Shown: one piece after another, positions 22,431 to 33,077 of the stretch | Position numbering within the stretch: the first letter of the stretch is position 1 | How the letters are laid out: the number at the start of each line of letters is the position of its first letter | NCBI GenBank assembly: GCA_039707655.1 | Contig: CM077676.1 | Coordinates: forward strand, 190,646,936-190,710,935 | Direction of reading: 5' to 3' | DNA length: 64,000 nt | Source: Elymus sibiricus | Taxonomy: Eukaryota; Streptophyta; Magnoliopsida; Poales; Poaceae | Notes under the pieces: generated by a model | The model's database searches: none | What the model saw: only the letters and a program-made list of their open reading frames with translations | Told to the model about the DNA's origin: nothing | Made by a program: the position numbers and the translations under genes

Positions 22431-23357
22431 CTTGGATCTAACACAATAAAAAGAATTCAAAGTATAATATGATTTTATTCAAGTTAACCTTGCATAGTTG
22501 GATTGCTATTTTCAGTGTCTGTTTTTGTTTGGCATGCCTTAATCCATTGATAAGGTAATATAAGATGGTGGCTTAATAGGCTAACTTGTTTATACTTTAT
22601 TGTCCTCTTTGGTTGATGCTAGAGATTACACGAATTTCAAATTTCAAATTTAGAATTGTGAACGGACAAATGACGAATCTGTGAAAATTCAGTATACATA
22701 GGTTGTTGTAAAGTATAACACACTTGTCAACATTTACCTTGCCTGTCACGTAGAAACTACGCTGCTACTTTTCATTTTTCGTCAAGTTGAATACCATTAC
22801 ATTTCAAATAAATGGCTAACATATTTTTTTGAATTTTCACCCGGGAGGAGCTTTCCCCACCTGAATTTGTATTCAGTTGCCTATAAGGCTTTGCAGCCCA
22901 TCGCAAGATAGGTTCAAGTGAACCAGAAGGGCACAAGGGAGATGAGATAAAACAGAAACAACACACGCCGACAACACACAAGGGGGAACAAATGGCTACC
23001 ATATAGTAGAGACTATTGACTGAACGGAATGAAAGTTGAGAACAGAGATAATACTACATCAGAAATATATAGATATCACAGAGAAAAATGAAGCCCATAA
23101 GAATGTATATAATTGCAGCAAAGTTTCCTTGGAAAATAATTAGGTGTGAGACTCGACATCTTTGCATATTTCATCTAACAGGATTGTTATCTGCTTGTCC
23201 TATTGAGCAACCGAATGATACTATAACAAAGGGAGGCTTCAGCCTATTCGATTTCGCATCAGAAAGCAAAACATTACCCTTATTTACTATGTTAGCTAGA
23301 TGCTAAGCCAACTCCCCATCTCTATAATCAGATCTCCTTGTTTGTTGCTTGCAAACT
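22431..23357. other. Intergenic stretch and likely 3' UTR of the DEUBAD gene
   Basis: No gene seen. It holds a short reverse-oriented retro-insertion (22,825-22,989). The part next to 23,357 is probably the 3' UTR of the minus-strand gene; no clear poly(A) signal was identified. Confidence 0.5.
22825..22989 (-). mobile_element. Short 3' fragment of a non-LTR retroelement with 15-bp target duplication
   Basis: It is flanked by AAATGGCTAACATAT (22,810-22,824) and AAATGGCTACCATAT (22,990-23,004), a 15-bp duplication with one mismatch. It begins on the + strand with a T run, that is, a poly(A) tail on the minus strand, followed by the complement of AGGTGGGGAAAGCTCCTCCCGG. The 165-bp length fits a SINE or a 5'-truncated LINE. 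Confidence 0.7.
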
Positions 23358-25049
23358 TCAAAGTTTGATGCCCTTCGCTTTTACATTTGCCATGCTAGCC
23401 AGCCCACTCGCTGTCTCTGAACCCACCATGGTCGGCGTCTCAACAGGATCCACGAGGTCGACCCCCCTGTGTGGCTTCCTCCTTGTGTATGTGTAAGGGA
23501 ACCTATGTCCTTCAACTCTTGTAGCAGAGTTCATGAAAGGAGGTGCCTTCGTCTTCAGTCCATCATGATGCTGTTTGCGCATGATTTCAGACTGCATCGG
23601 CAAGTTATAAGGTGGGTTTGTGCTTGCACCAAGGGTCAGCATCTCAGAAATAATGTCAGCATTTCCTGGGTTGGGCATTTTCATCAATCCGTTCGTCTCA
23701 TGGCCAATGGCAGTTCTCATATACAGACCAGGAGAACTTTCAGGAACCATGGCACCTGGCCGACCAAAGTTCTTCAAAAGGTTCTTCTCATGGAGGGATT
23801 CTCTTGTGTCGTTTCCTTCATCTGAATATGCTGTGATAGGTTTAGCTGCTGACTGATACCCACTCAACGCTGCAGAATGGTTGCCTGTTTTGAGATCCTC
23901 TAAAACAGCATGCTGGACTCCAAATGGACCTTTGACCAAGATAGGGTAAGTTTCTAGTGCACCCTCCGACTGCCAGGCTTTTGAGCTTGAACTGCCTAAA
24001 GAACTTCTCCTTGTGTTTATGTATAAAGGATAAGATGAATTCACAGAAAAATTGTGTACATGCTGTGAAAAAGCATAAGGAGAAAAGGTGGAGACCTGCA
24101 CTCCCAGCTGAGCGAGTGGGATCAGTCCTGGTGTATGATGTATTCCTGCATTGCCATCAGCAAGGGAATCACTGTCGGCATTTGTTTTAAGCACGACTTT
24201 TGGTGGTTTGCTACATTTTTCACCGGGCGCATCTCGAAGGTGAAAAATGTGACTATTCGATGAGCTAATTTCCACTGATTTTGCTCCATGGACTGTCTCC
24301 TTGTATTTGACTGACCAATTGGTACTTGATGTCCCTTCCATAAGTTTAGCTCGCTTCAATGGTGCAAAACTGGCAGTTTCAGCCTTGCCAATATTTGATA
24401 GTCTTGCATTCAAAGGAGAACTGTTTGGATCTGCAAATGTGAGAAGCTTCTCTTGTATCCAGTTGTGCCAAATGTGAATCTTCTCCTTGAGACTAGTATC
24501 CACGACACTTCTTCTCCACAGCTTGTCCATGCATGCAAACTTCCAAACAATGCCATCATGGTACAACTTCAGAAAATGATAATACCTTCGTCTCTGAAAG
24601 TTCATCAGTAATTCTCTTGCCCGAGAAACTTCTGGAGAATAAAATCCACCGTTCAATCTGTCAAAAAACCCTCGAAGTGGACTCCCAAAGAACATAGCAG
24701 TGCCACTGAAGAGCTCAGTCATTGTTGTAAACAAGTCATGTTGGTCCATGTCCGGGAGGTACGCTGCTAGACGGAATCTATCGTCTTCTGTTAGACATGA
24801 GTTCCACGTCTCCAGAGACAATATGTCCTTTAACTGAGGCAGATCATAAAGCCCATAAGGCACATTGCACAACTGGCCTCCAGACGTTGCAAGCTCACAA
24901 TCGACCTCCGCATGTTCGCAGTCATCAGCAGATTCACGACCAGGAAAGCTCTCAAGCAGTAATCTCTCCTCTTGCGTAAGGTCCTCATTTTCACGGCTGT
25001 AACCAATCTTCGCTATAGGCGCACCACTTGCAACCTTCACAATGCCCAT
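23358..25049 (-). CDS. DEUBAD-domain protein, NFRKB/INO80G-like (nuclear factor kappa-B-binding protein family)
   Basis: A single uninterrupted coding exon of 563 codons begins MGIVKVASG and ends VKAKGIKL. The frame is open slightly upstream, but the codon there is TTG preceded by TGA, so the ATG at 25,047-25,049 is the first possible start. Residues about 70-180 (YDLPQLKDILSLETWNSCL ... LFSGTAMFFGSPL ... FYSPEVSRARELL) match the DEUBAD pattern of NFRKB-type proteins, which in animals are subunits of the INO80 chromatin remodeler and contact the deubiquitinase UCH37; plant members are annotated as nuclear factor kappa-B-binding proteins. The remainder is Ser-rich and low in recognisable structure. 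It is shorter than some plant homologues as I remember them. It would act in the nucleus. This is the only intact host protein gene in the window. Confidence 0.88.
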   Translation of the reverse strand: MGIVKVASGAPIAKIGYSRENEDLTQEERLLLESFPGRESADDCEHAEVDCELATSGGQLCNVPYGLYDLPQLKDILSLETWNSCLTEDDRFRLAAYLPDMDQHDLFTTMTELFSGTAMFFGSPLRGFFDRLNGGFYSPEVSRARELLMNFQRRRYYHFLKLYHDGIVWKFACMDKLWRRSVVDTSLKEKIHIWHNWIQEKLLTFADPNSSPLNARLSNIGKAETASFAPLKRAKLMEGTSSTNWSVKYKETVHGAKSVEISSSNSHIFHLRDAPGEKCSKPPKVVLKTNADSDSLADGNAGIHHTPGLIPLAQLGVQVSTFSPYAFSQHVHNFSVNSSYPLYINTRRSSLGSSSSKAWQSEGALETYPILVKGPFGVQHAVLEDLKTGNHSAALSGYQSAAKPITAYSDEGNDTRESLHEKNLLKNFGRPGAMVPESSPGLYMRTAIGHETNGLMKMPNPGNADIISEMLTLGASTNPPYNLPMQSEIMRKQHHDGLKTKAPPFMNSATRVEGHRFPYTYTRRKPHRGVDLVDPVETPTMVGSETASGLASMANVKAKGIKL

Positions 25050-26030
25050 TGGTGAAGAAGAAGAGGCCCAATATGCCAATCAGTATCAGAGACAATCACA
25101 GAAGAGAGTCCACGGTGATTTCAGCACAATACCACACTATCCAGTAGAAGACCCCTGTGAGAAAAAGGAGTAAACAAGCACTTATCAGCAAGATAGCACC
25201 CTAGATTGACCAATAGTTCAACTTGGAAAGCCCTGTTCATGAATTGTCATACAGAAAAAATGATGCATGCCAGAAATTAAACCACTGGAAATATTAAAAA
25301 AAAAACTACATTACTGTATCGTATATGCCATGAGCAACATTGCCTCTAGTGATCGAACTAACTACACGGTCCAGAAGTATGAACATCACATTGAACAAAT
25401 AAATCCTTCTAGCCCTTCTCTTCCAAACAGTAAAACGTATCACATCTTCTCTACCATTTTTATTTCTGTTGGCCTAACTTATACAATCACCTAGAACACT
25501 TCTACAATCAACTAGACAGTAGACTAATCCCACCAGCGGAAAATCTCACAGAAAACGACCTAAATTCGCACCTCCTAGAACCGGATCGCGCATTCCACTA
25601 ACTGGAGCACAAACTGAAGCCGCGAGACACGCATGCACCGCATGCAATTCCGGGAAGCACAAGCGCCCCCACACGGCTACCACGAAATCACACGCACAAT
25701 TAGCAATAATTGAAGCAAACAAGCCACCAACCTGCCCATCGTACGATCCGACCGCCGATTCTCCCCGCAAATCCGAGCGAACTACGTGCCCACACCCAAC
25801 GAATCGGGCCCGGCCGGATCGGCCGTCCCACCGAGCGGAATCGCGGCGGGAGACAGCGAACTGGCCGGGGGAGCGGGGGATCGAGGGGGTGATGCTGCGC
25901 CGAGGAAGAGGAGGCGGCGGAGGAGGGGAGGGGAAAGGCGAGTGGAGGAGCCTCTGGGCTGGGGGCGAGATGGACTGGTGGTGATGGCGCAGTCTGTGCC
26001 GCGGTAGTTTCCGCCGCGCTGGTGCTTTGC
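25050..26030 (-). other. 5' UTR and 5'-UTR intron of the DEUBAD gene
   Basis: On the minus strand a GC-rich leader (about 26,030 to 25,732) ends GGGCAG|GTTGG, a good donor. The acceptor TTTTTCTCACAG|GGG lies at 25,155-25,156, giving an intron of 577 bp (25,155-25,731). The second exon begins at 25,154 and reaches the ATG at 25,049. A start codon at 25,737-25,739 opens a 13-codon upstream frame that crosses the junction and stops before the main ATG. No convincing TATA box is seen; the GC-rich leader fits a housekeeping promoter. Splice sites are predictions. Confidence 0.65.
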
Positions 26031-26149
26031 CCCCATTTCGTGTCATGTGGAAATAGGAGCGATTACTGCTGTGACCAGCGACCACTGCTTTCCTTCACTG
26101 TTTCCCCTGGTTTTCCGCTTCTTTATTTTCTGGCTTTCTCAGCCGGATC

Positions 26150-27690
26150 CCGTAGCATCTCTAACCGATTCCTAAAAAAATTAGAGAAATAAAATTTTAA
26201 TTTTTTTTCCAGAAAGAATCACATTTATTATAAAAGTTCATCGGGAGTACAAATATCTCAAACATAATAAAATTACATCGAGATTTCAGGACCATCGAAC
26301 GACCACTATTGCCGTCAGAACGAGCCGATGTCGCCGTTCCCTGTCGGAGCCGGCTTGTCCTTGTCGATGGCAGGTCTTCATGCACATGTCCATAAGGACC
26401 AACGCCCTGAAGTCACAGTCATCCCTGTTGAACCCTTGCATAAATCTGAAGCATCTGACACCAAATCTCGCCACATGACAAAAAACTCTAACCTCACCGT
26501 CCCAAGAAGACGGCAGGAATCTACGTGGAGCTCCGTCGACTCGTCCAAACGGACAAACTCAAGGAGGATCGAAGCCCGGAAGACAAACTCGAAGAAGAAG
26601 TGCCGCCATTCTCCCGAACACCGCATCTGTAAGGACAAAAAAAAAACTAACCTAAACTACTAACCGAATCGGAGGCACCGGAATTCTCCTCCCCGCCACC
26701 GGCCGCCGGAACGGCATGCAGAGGGGGGGCGAATCCACGGGCTCGCCAATGAACTCTGGAGGGAAAATTTGCCCCTAGTCACCTAGGGTTAGGGGAGGAA
26801 ACTTTTCCTCCTCTAAACTGCATCTAATCGATCCCTTATAATGTCTAGAGGAGTAAAATTTATCCTCTAACTACTAAATATACTCGACCGCTCACCCATG
26901 GAGTAAAAATACCCCCTCGGTTGTACCCACCCACCCCACGCTGCATCCATTCCGACGCCGCCCTACTTGCCTTCAACGTCCACCACGCGTCACCGCCGAC
27001 CCCGTAGCTCCCGCCGCGCTCCTTGTCGCTGGTTAATTCGGTCGATTCTTCGTCGTCGACCCCCAAATCGACCGATCTACGCTCATCGTTGCCCGCGCAG
27101 CCACCTCGACCGCTCCGCACCGCCTCTCGGTATGTCCTACTCCTATCATGCTTGCATCTCAACCGTCGACCGCCCCATCCCCCGTCGATGGGGCTCAGCC
27201 TCGGCAAACACCTCGTCGGCGTGTCTCTATCGGTCAGTAAACGTGATCACTGTTGGCATGCCGAAACACCCGGATGAGTTTTTTACAAGTGTGAAAAGGA
27301 CGAGTGAGTGCCATTTTGTACGGATTCGTCGCAATTTGAAACTCATTATTTGCACAAAATAGTATGTAGGAAGGATGCACTTTTTGGTATTGGTGAGAAG
27401 ACTACATTGATCTATTGATAGCGAGAAATCATATCATATATCATATCCTATATATATACTTAAGAGAGTGATCCCCACTACCTCTATTTATCTAAATATG
27501 CAGGGTGTCCACATCAGCATCGAGCCACGTCACCAATTTCCACAACGTCATGCATTTCGTTTGCAGCCGTTAAGACATGCAACATTCCACCTCAGCTTCC
27601 TTTACTTCAGTCTACGGTCAGGGCCGCCATATCTTCCACGCAAATGATGCAAAAAAGAAACGGATGTTTCTTAATATCCCCACTATCTCA
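26150..27690. other. Intergenic mosaic of truncated DNA-transposon ends
   Basis: GCATCTCTAACCGATTCC near 26,153-26,172 and GCATCTAATCGATCCC near 26,822 look like left ends of PIF/Harbinger-type elements, but no matching right ends are present here. 26,880-27,230 is GC-rich and ends with a possible donor CTCG|GTATGT, perhaps the 5' portion of such an element. I see no intact gene. Confidence 0.4.
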
Positions 27691-27692
27691 TA

Positions 27693-29801
27693 GCATCTAC
27701 AGCCAGGCGCCTCAAGCCCGCCTCGTACGCCCGGGCGGGTCGCCCGGTCACTGCTCGGTCACGATTTTTCGACCCAGCCGGGCGCCTCAAACGGGCCTCA
27801 AACGCCCGGGCTGACCAGCACCCCTCATATCCAGCCCAAATATGGGGCGGATATGGGGGCGCTCGGACGCGCCCGGGCACGCCCGCCACGTCGGACCCGA
27901 CAGCCCGACTCCACCCCAAATTGCACCAAATCCACCCCCAGAACTTGCCGGATCCATTTGCTCTGTCCTCTCTTCTTTCTCCTCCGCGCCGTCCGTCTTG
28001 CAGCTCCACCGTCGCGCCCGCTCCGCAGCCGTTCGTAGCCTGTGCGCCGCCAGCTCCGGCAGACCAGTCCTCTGTCCCGTCGTCGCCGCCTCGGACATCG
28101 TCGCCGGCCCGGACACCACCGCAGTTCGTCCGGCAACTCTCTGGCTCCGGCTTGCACTTCATGTGCTCGACACATTGTCTGACCGGATCTTTTGTGATTT
28201 TGTTAGGGAAAACGATGGATTCCGATGGTTCGTCGGACGAGGAGTATGGACCGACGGAGCTTGATCAAATGATTCAAGATGAGTTCTTCGATTTCTCGGA
28301 TTCGGACAAAGAAGTGGACATGATCATGCTCATGAGCATGCAAGAGGAAATGGACCGGCAAGTCGAGCATATTCTCAACTTCAAGGGCTCAATCAAAGGG
28401 AGAAGAGTGATCAATCGGGATAGGGTGTCCGGAGCAAGGCTACTGCAGAAGGACTACTTTGCTCCGAACCCAACATTTCCGGATGATCCATGGTTTCGTC
28501 GTCGTTTTCGCATGTGGAAACCATTGTTTTTGCGCATTGTGGAGGGAGTGGAGGCACACGATGACTACTTCCAGCTCACAAGGGATTGCTGCGGCCAACT
28601 ATCTTTTGGTCCCAAGCAGAAATGCACGGCTGCTCTGAGGATGCTTGCACTTGGTACTGCTGCAGATGCCATTGGTGAGATGGTCAGGATGGGGGAGAGC
28701 ACATGCCTGAAGACTACTGTCAAGTTTGCCCGCGCCGTGGTGGAGGTGTTTGGACCTGAGTACCTCAGAGAACCAAATGCGCAGGACACCGAGAAGTTGT
28801 TGGCTATTGGAGAGGCTAGGGGGTTTCCAGGAATGCTTGGATCAATTGACTGCATGCATTGGCAATGGAAGAACTGCCCCAAAGGTTTGCGGGGAATGTA
28901 TCAAGGTCACACCAAAGAGGCCACCATCATACTAGAAGCGGTGGCATCACATGACTTATGGATTTGGCATGCTTTCTTTGGAATGTCTGGTTCTCACAAC
29001 GACATCAACGTGCTTCAACCATCTCCGGTGTTCAGGAGGCTTTGCAATGGGGAATCACCGCCATGCAACTACACCGTTAACGGCCGAGACTACAACATGG
29101 GATACTACCTTGCCGATGGCATCTATCCTCAGTGGGCGGCGTTTGTGAAGACCATATCCGAGCCGCGTGGCAACAAACAGAGCCACTTTGCAACAATGCA
29201 GGAAGCGGCTAGGAAGGATGTGGAGAGGGCATTTGGTGTGCTTCAAACTCGTTGGAGAATTGTTCGTGGTGCTGCAATGATGTGGGAATCAGAGACTTTG
29301 TGGCAGCTCATGACATGTTGTGTTATTTTGCACAACATGATTGTCGAGGATGAGGGTGATGGTGTAGCCCAAACCAATGATTTCGAAGCACCTGGAGAAC
29401 AAGTTGAAATCCCGGAAGATCAGGATGCAACTCAGCTCATGAACTTTCTACAGATGCATCAGAATCTTCGAGATCATCAGGTGCACGCGCAGCTCCTCAG
29501 TGATCTTGTGGAGCATATGTGGACCCACAGTGGAAACCAATGAGCTGTTTCTGATTTGTGCACTTCAAATAAATTTTATGTAAGCACTATTTATGTTCGG
29601 TACCAAACATTTGTTATTTACGTGCGACAACGTCTTGTATGATCGACGTGCATGGATTTGCATGGATTTGAGAGACCAGATTTTAGATATGTGGATGTGC
29701 AGGGCAACATATGAGGGGCCGGCGGGCACTGTCCGCGGGAGCGCCCGGACGCGCCCGCGGGCGTATAGGGGGCCGGATTTGCCAAGTCCGGCTGTAGATG
29801 C
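27693..29801 (+). mobile_element. PIF/Harbinger DNA transposon with intact transposase
   Basis: Terminal inverted repeats GCATCTACAGCC (27,693-27,704) and GGCTGTAGATGC (29,790-29,801) enclose 2.1 kb. GC-rich subterminal regions contain GCGCCCGG/CGCCCGGGCG motifs. One transposase gene is present; the Myb-like ORF1 of autonomous PIF/Harbinger elements is absent. The usual 3-bp TWA duplication is not evident; instead TCTCAT occurs at 27,686-27,691 and at 29,802-29,807. Confidence 0.8.
28215..29543 (+). CDS. PIF/Harbinger DDE transposase (HARBI1-like nuclease)
   Basis: 442 codons from MDSDGSSDEEYG to HSGNQ, with no stop. The DDE triad of the DDE_Tnp_4/plant transposase fold is visible: D212 in GSIDCMHW, D263 in SHNDINVL and E337 in DVERAFGVLQTRW, the last followed by WRIVRG and ILHNMIVEDE, both family hallmarks. 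The N-terminal region is acidic (SDEEYG, DSDKEVD), and ARLLQKDYFAPNP then FRRRFRM is the usual start of the conserved part. The frame is open about 300 bases further upstream, but that part is Pro-rich and unlike the family, so I chose the ATG at 28,215; an upstream intron ending TTTTGTTAG is possible. Catalysis looks possible; mobilisation would also need an ORF1 protein supplied elsewhere. Confidence 0.88.
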   Translation: MDSDGSSDEEYGPTELDQMIQDEFFDFSDSDKEVDMIMLMSMQEEMDRQVEHILNFKGSIKGRRVINRDRVSGARLLQKDYFAPNPTFPDDPWFRRRFRMWKPLFLRIVEGVEAHDDYFQLTRDCCGQLSFGPKQKCTAALRMLALGTAADAIGEMVRMGESTCLKTTVKFARAVVEVFGPEYLREPNAQDTEKLLAIGEARGFPGMLGSIDCMHWQWKNCPKGLRGMYQGHTKEATIILEAVASHDLWIWHAFFGMSGSHNDINVLQPSPVFRRLCNGESPPCNYTVNGRDYNMGYYLADGIYPQWAAFVKTISEPRGNKQSHFATMQEAARKDVERAFGVLQTRWRIVRGAAMMWESETLWQLMTCCVILHNMIVEDEGDGVAQTNDFEAPGEQVEIPEDQDATQLMNFLQMHQNLRDHQVHAQLLSDLVEHMWTHSGNQ

Positions 29802-29971
29802 TCTCATGGCCCTTCAACTTTTCCATGTATGTTTCAGAAAGAAAAAAAATTCTCCATGTAAAGAGCAACCCAAGATGCGTTGAGAAATTCTTTTCACCTT
29901 TAAATACCTCATTAGACCACAAATGTTGCATGTCCGTCGTTCCCATCCTTCTCACACAACGTCTTCCTAAA

Positions 29972-30710
29972 TACTACTCCCTCCGGGGGAAACCCTAGAT
30001 CAGTCGATCGGATGACGGCGGCGCTCGTGTGTCGTTTCCCTCTTGAGGGCGTCATTCTTGGAGGTGTGCATAGGATCGAGGGACCAGTGGACGGCATCTG
30101 CGGTGGAGCGGCGTTCCCTGTGACGTATCGACGTCGTGGAGTCTCGGCGGCGAGGCGCAGCAAAGTCTCGGCGACGGATGCGTGATGATGAACGCGCGTA
30201 GGGAGGAGGCACTGTCTGGCGTCGTGGGGGCGTCGACGGCAGGCCTGGCAAGGTTGATGCGTCAGTACCTGCTCTGAAGACGGCGGCGACGACCTATGAG
30301 AGTGCGTCGGACCGGTTTGTGCCCCAGACCTGGTATGTGGCTTGGTCGGGGCTTCCGGCTTTAGATGTTAGGCTAGGTGAAAGGTCTGGGTATTCGGCTC
30401 ACACTTTCTGCACCCCTTCATCAATGGATTGGAGTAGCGACAGTTGTTGCCAAGATGGCGGCTTCAGACATATTGATGTATTACTTGTAAGGTCTTTGTG
30501 AATAATTAATAAAGTGGTTGCATGCATCTCCCAGATGCAGAGGCCGGGGGTCATCCTCCTTTTCAAAAAAAATACTACTCACTCCGTTCCTAAATATAAG
30601 TCTTTGTAGAGATTTTAGTATGGACTACATACGAAGCAAAATGAGTAAAGTTATACTCTAAAATGCATCTATATACATCCGTATGAGGTTCATAGTGGAA
30701 TTTCTATATA
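29972..30710 (+). mobile_element. Stowaway-type MITE remnant split by the non-LTR element
   Basis: TACTACTCCCTCCG before the insertion and CTCCGTTCCTAAATATAAGTC after it are the two halves of a Stowaway left end. The inner part GGACTACATAC...GTATGAGGTTCATAGTGGAATTTCTATA is the partly palindromic middle of such elements. The right terminal repeat is missing; the sequence breaks off at about 30,707 into ACTAGCCAATATGCCTGTGCGTTGCAACG, an end motif of another repeat. Confidence 0.7.
29986..30570 (+). mobile_element. Short non-LTR retroelement with 16-bp target duplication
   Basis: 585 bp starting GGGGAAACCCTAGATC and ending in an A run. It is flanked by AATACTACTCCCTCCG (29,970-29,985) and AATACTACTCACTCCG (30,571-30,586), a 16-bp duplication with one mismatch. 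The 3' part, AATAAAGTGGTTGCATGCAT followed by GATGCAGAGGCCGGGGGT, is the 3' tail of Triticeae LINEs as I remember it. Too short for ORF2, it is a 5'-deleted LINE or LINE-derived SINE. Confidence 0.8.
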
Positions 30711-30939
30711 TTACTAGCCAATATGCCTGTGCGTTGCAACGTAAAAAAAAAATCACATGCCCATAACCTAATAAGCATGGCTCACGATCCGCACAGGTCC
30801 AGGATCTCTATTTCAACACGGCGACGCACCTGTGTCACACAACACAATGGAATGTATAAAACTTTAAAGGCAAACCTCATCGAGTTGAACATGAGCCCAC
30901 CCCCCACTCCCCCCTCCCCCCCCAAACTACTCTTTGCAC

Positions 30940-33077
30940 TGTAGGAGATATGCCCTAGAGGAAATAATAAATGTTATTATTTATCCCCATGTTCGTAATT
31001 AAGTTTGTATTCCGTGCTATAACTGCTATGGTTCTCGAGTCTGCAATAACACGAGGCTCGGAGGAAGACTCATATGCACGTGTGGAATAATAAACGGTAA
31101 AATGTATTCCTAGTCTGGCCTCTAAGACTAGCTCAAGTGTTGCATGATGGTTCTGTTTTCCTGATCATGGGCATGACTATGCCGGCAACTTTGAGGGCAC
31201 AATGTTAGAAGAACATTTGTGTTGAATCGACCCGAATTGATGTTATGCTATGAGATACATTCGTCACAAGTTAATGGTTAATAACACAGAGAAAGTTAAC
31301 ATTTGCATAATTCCTTAGACCATGAGAGTGTCGAGTTTCTTCATGCTTGCTTCATGAACTTTGGGATTTGTTAAACGTCGTCCGTAAATGGGTGGCTATT
31401 ACGGCAGCTTACGGGTTCATGGAAAAGTGTATCAAGGGACTTGATAGCTCAAGATTGGGATTTGCTCATCCGACGATGGAGAGATATCTCTGGGCCCTCT
31501 CGGTGTTACGGTATCCATCATCATCTGGCCAGACACAATGTGATTAGATCACAGGGATGTCGGAACACGGGAACGAGAAAAGAGAACAAAACCGGTAACG
31601 AGGTAACTGGCATTGTGGACAAGTGTTGATCCACGGGGATGCCAATAAATCTCACCTCGGGTATTTGAAATATATCGCGAAGCAACAGGAATAGCACACG
31701 GCAACTGGAGGTTCACTCGAATATTTATTCGTGTGGGTATAGGGGTCAATATGGGTGTCCACGGCTCCGATGTTGATCATTTATCGGAAAGTGTTCCGGT
31801 CATGTCTATACTTCACCGAAACTATAGGGTCACATGCTTAAGGGTCATCTATCTGCTGAATACTAGACAGGGAGTCTGAGAGAAAGTCACCGGAAAAATT
31901 TCGGAGACAAACGGAAAAGTTCCGGAGAGAACACCGGAAAAGTTTCGGTAAAACCGAAAAGTTGTTTCGGAGTAAACCATTGAGCCAAAAAGGTTTCGGC
32001 ATGCGCCGGGAACTTTTTGGAGGTTGCCAGATTGTTCTGATAACTTCTGGAATTTTTCCGGAGAGAAAAACCGGAAATGTTCCGGAGCAGCCGGAACCGC
32101 TGTGGTTGCTTTTTGCTGAAGAAAAACATTGATCCGGAAATGTTTCGGAACGCGTCCAGAATTATTTTAGTGGGTACTGGAAATGTTCTAGGCCTACATA
32201 AATATTTTCGGTTCAAACGGTCGCGAAAAAATGTCTTCATGAATAGTGAAAGTGCTTTATGGGTTGGTTTCCAAATGGGTTTTTTCTTCTAGAAGAAAAT
32301 CACTTTTGGTGAGAGAGAAAGGTGTGTGAAAGGTGGTGCCCCCCCCCCCCAAAGGGGGCAGCACCAAATTTTGTCCATGGTGGTGTGGGGGGCCCCCTTG
32401 GGGTTTCCTTCCACCTCATGGTGGATATGTTCTACACACACCCTTATGTGGCATTTGGGTGAAAAGATCTTGAGCCCCTTAATGTCTTTTTCACCCCTTG
32501 CCTCTACCCCTTGCTCCTCCTATAAATAGAGGTGGAGAGGGCTCTCCAAAATCAGAAATTCTCTCATACACAATGCCATGCAATGATCTGGCTTCTCTCT
32601 CCCTCCCCGTGAAATAGTTTCGTAGAGCCGAAATGATGTCTGGGTTCCGGTGGGAACTAGTTCTGGACGGCGAAGCCCTGCCGGATAGATGACACCGTGT
32701 GTGTGCAACCCCATAGAGAGGTCGTAGGTTCGATCTTTTTGCCCGAGGGGTTGTTCGAGAGTGCCTCCCGAAGGGCTGTCCGAGTGACCGTCCGAGTTTT
32801 GAGGGTCCTCCCGAAGGGCTGTCCGTGACACCGTCCGAGGGACTGTCCGACCGCCTCCTGGAGGGCTGTCCGACGAGCAGACAAGGGAGAACATCCTCGC
32901 GGTTGGGAGGTTGTAAATCCTAGCTGCGGGGATCTGCGCCGATGATCTACATCGACTCTACTTCCGCTGCGCCACGAGTCGGTAACGATCGGATCGAAAC
33001 CTTGTATGCAGTCTCCATAGTGATCCTGGGCTGTTCGTTATGCGGAATTTTTTTGTTTTCTGTCACGTTCCCCTACA
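30940..33077 (+). repeat. 5' LTR of the Copia element
   Basis: TGTAGG...CCTACA, with a 6-bp inverted repeat at the ends. It includes a series of CCGGAAAAGTTTCGG-type pairs (31,890-32,110), a C/G homopolymer-rich patch at 32,338-32,360, a TATA box CTATAAATAGAGG (TATAAATA at 32,521-32,528) and repeated GGGCTGTCCGA motifs after it. Confidence 0.95.
32521..32528 (+). promoter_or_regulatory. TATA box of the Copia LTR promoter
   Basis: TATAAATA in CTCCTATAAATAGAGGTGGAG; the same sequence is at about 43,808 in the 3' LTR. A typical plant LTR core promoter. Confidence 0.7.

Noticed and set aside
25546..26085. 179-codon frame upstream of the DEUBAD gene
   Set aside because: It covers the GC-rich 5' UTR exon and reads on into the predicted intron; Pro/Arg-rich translation without domain.
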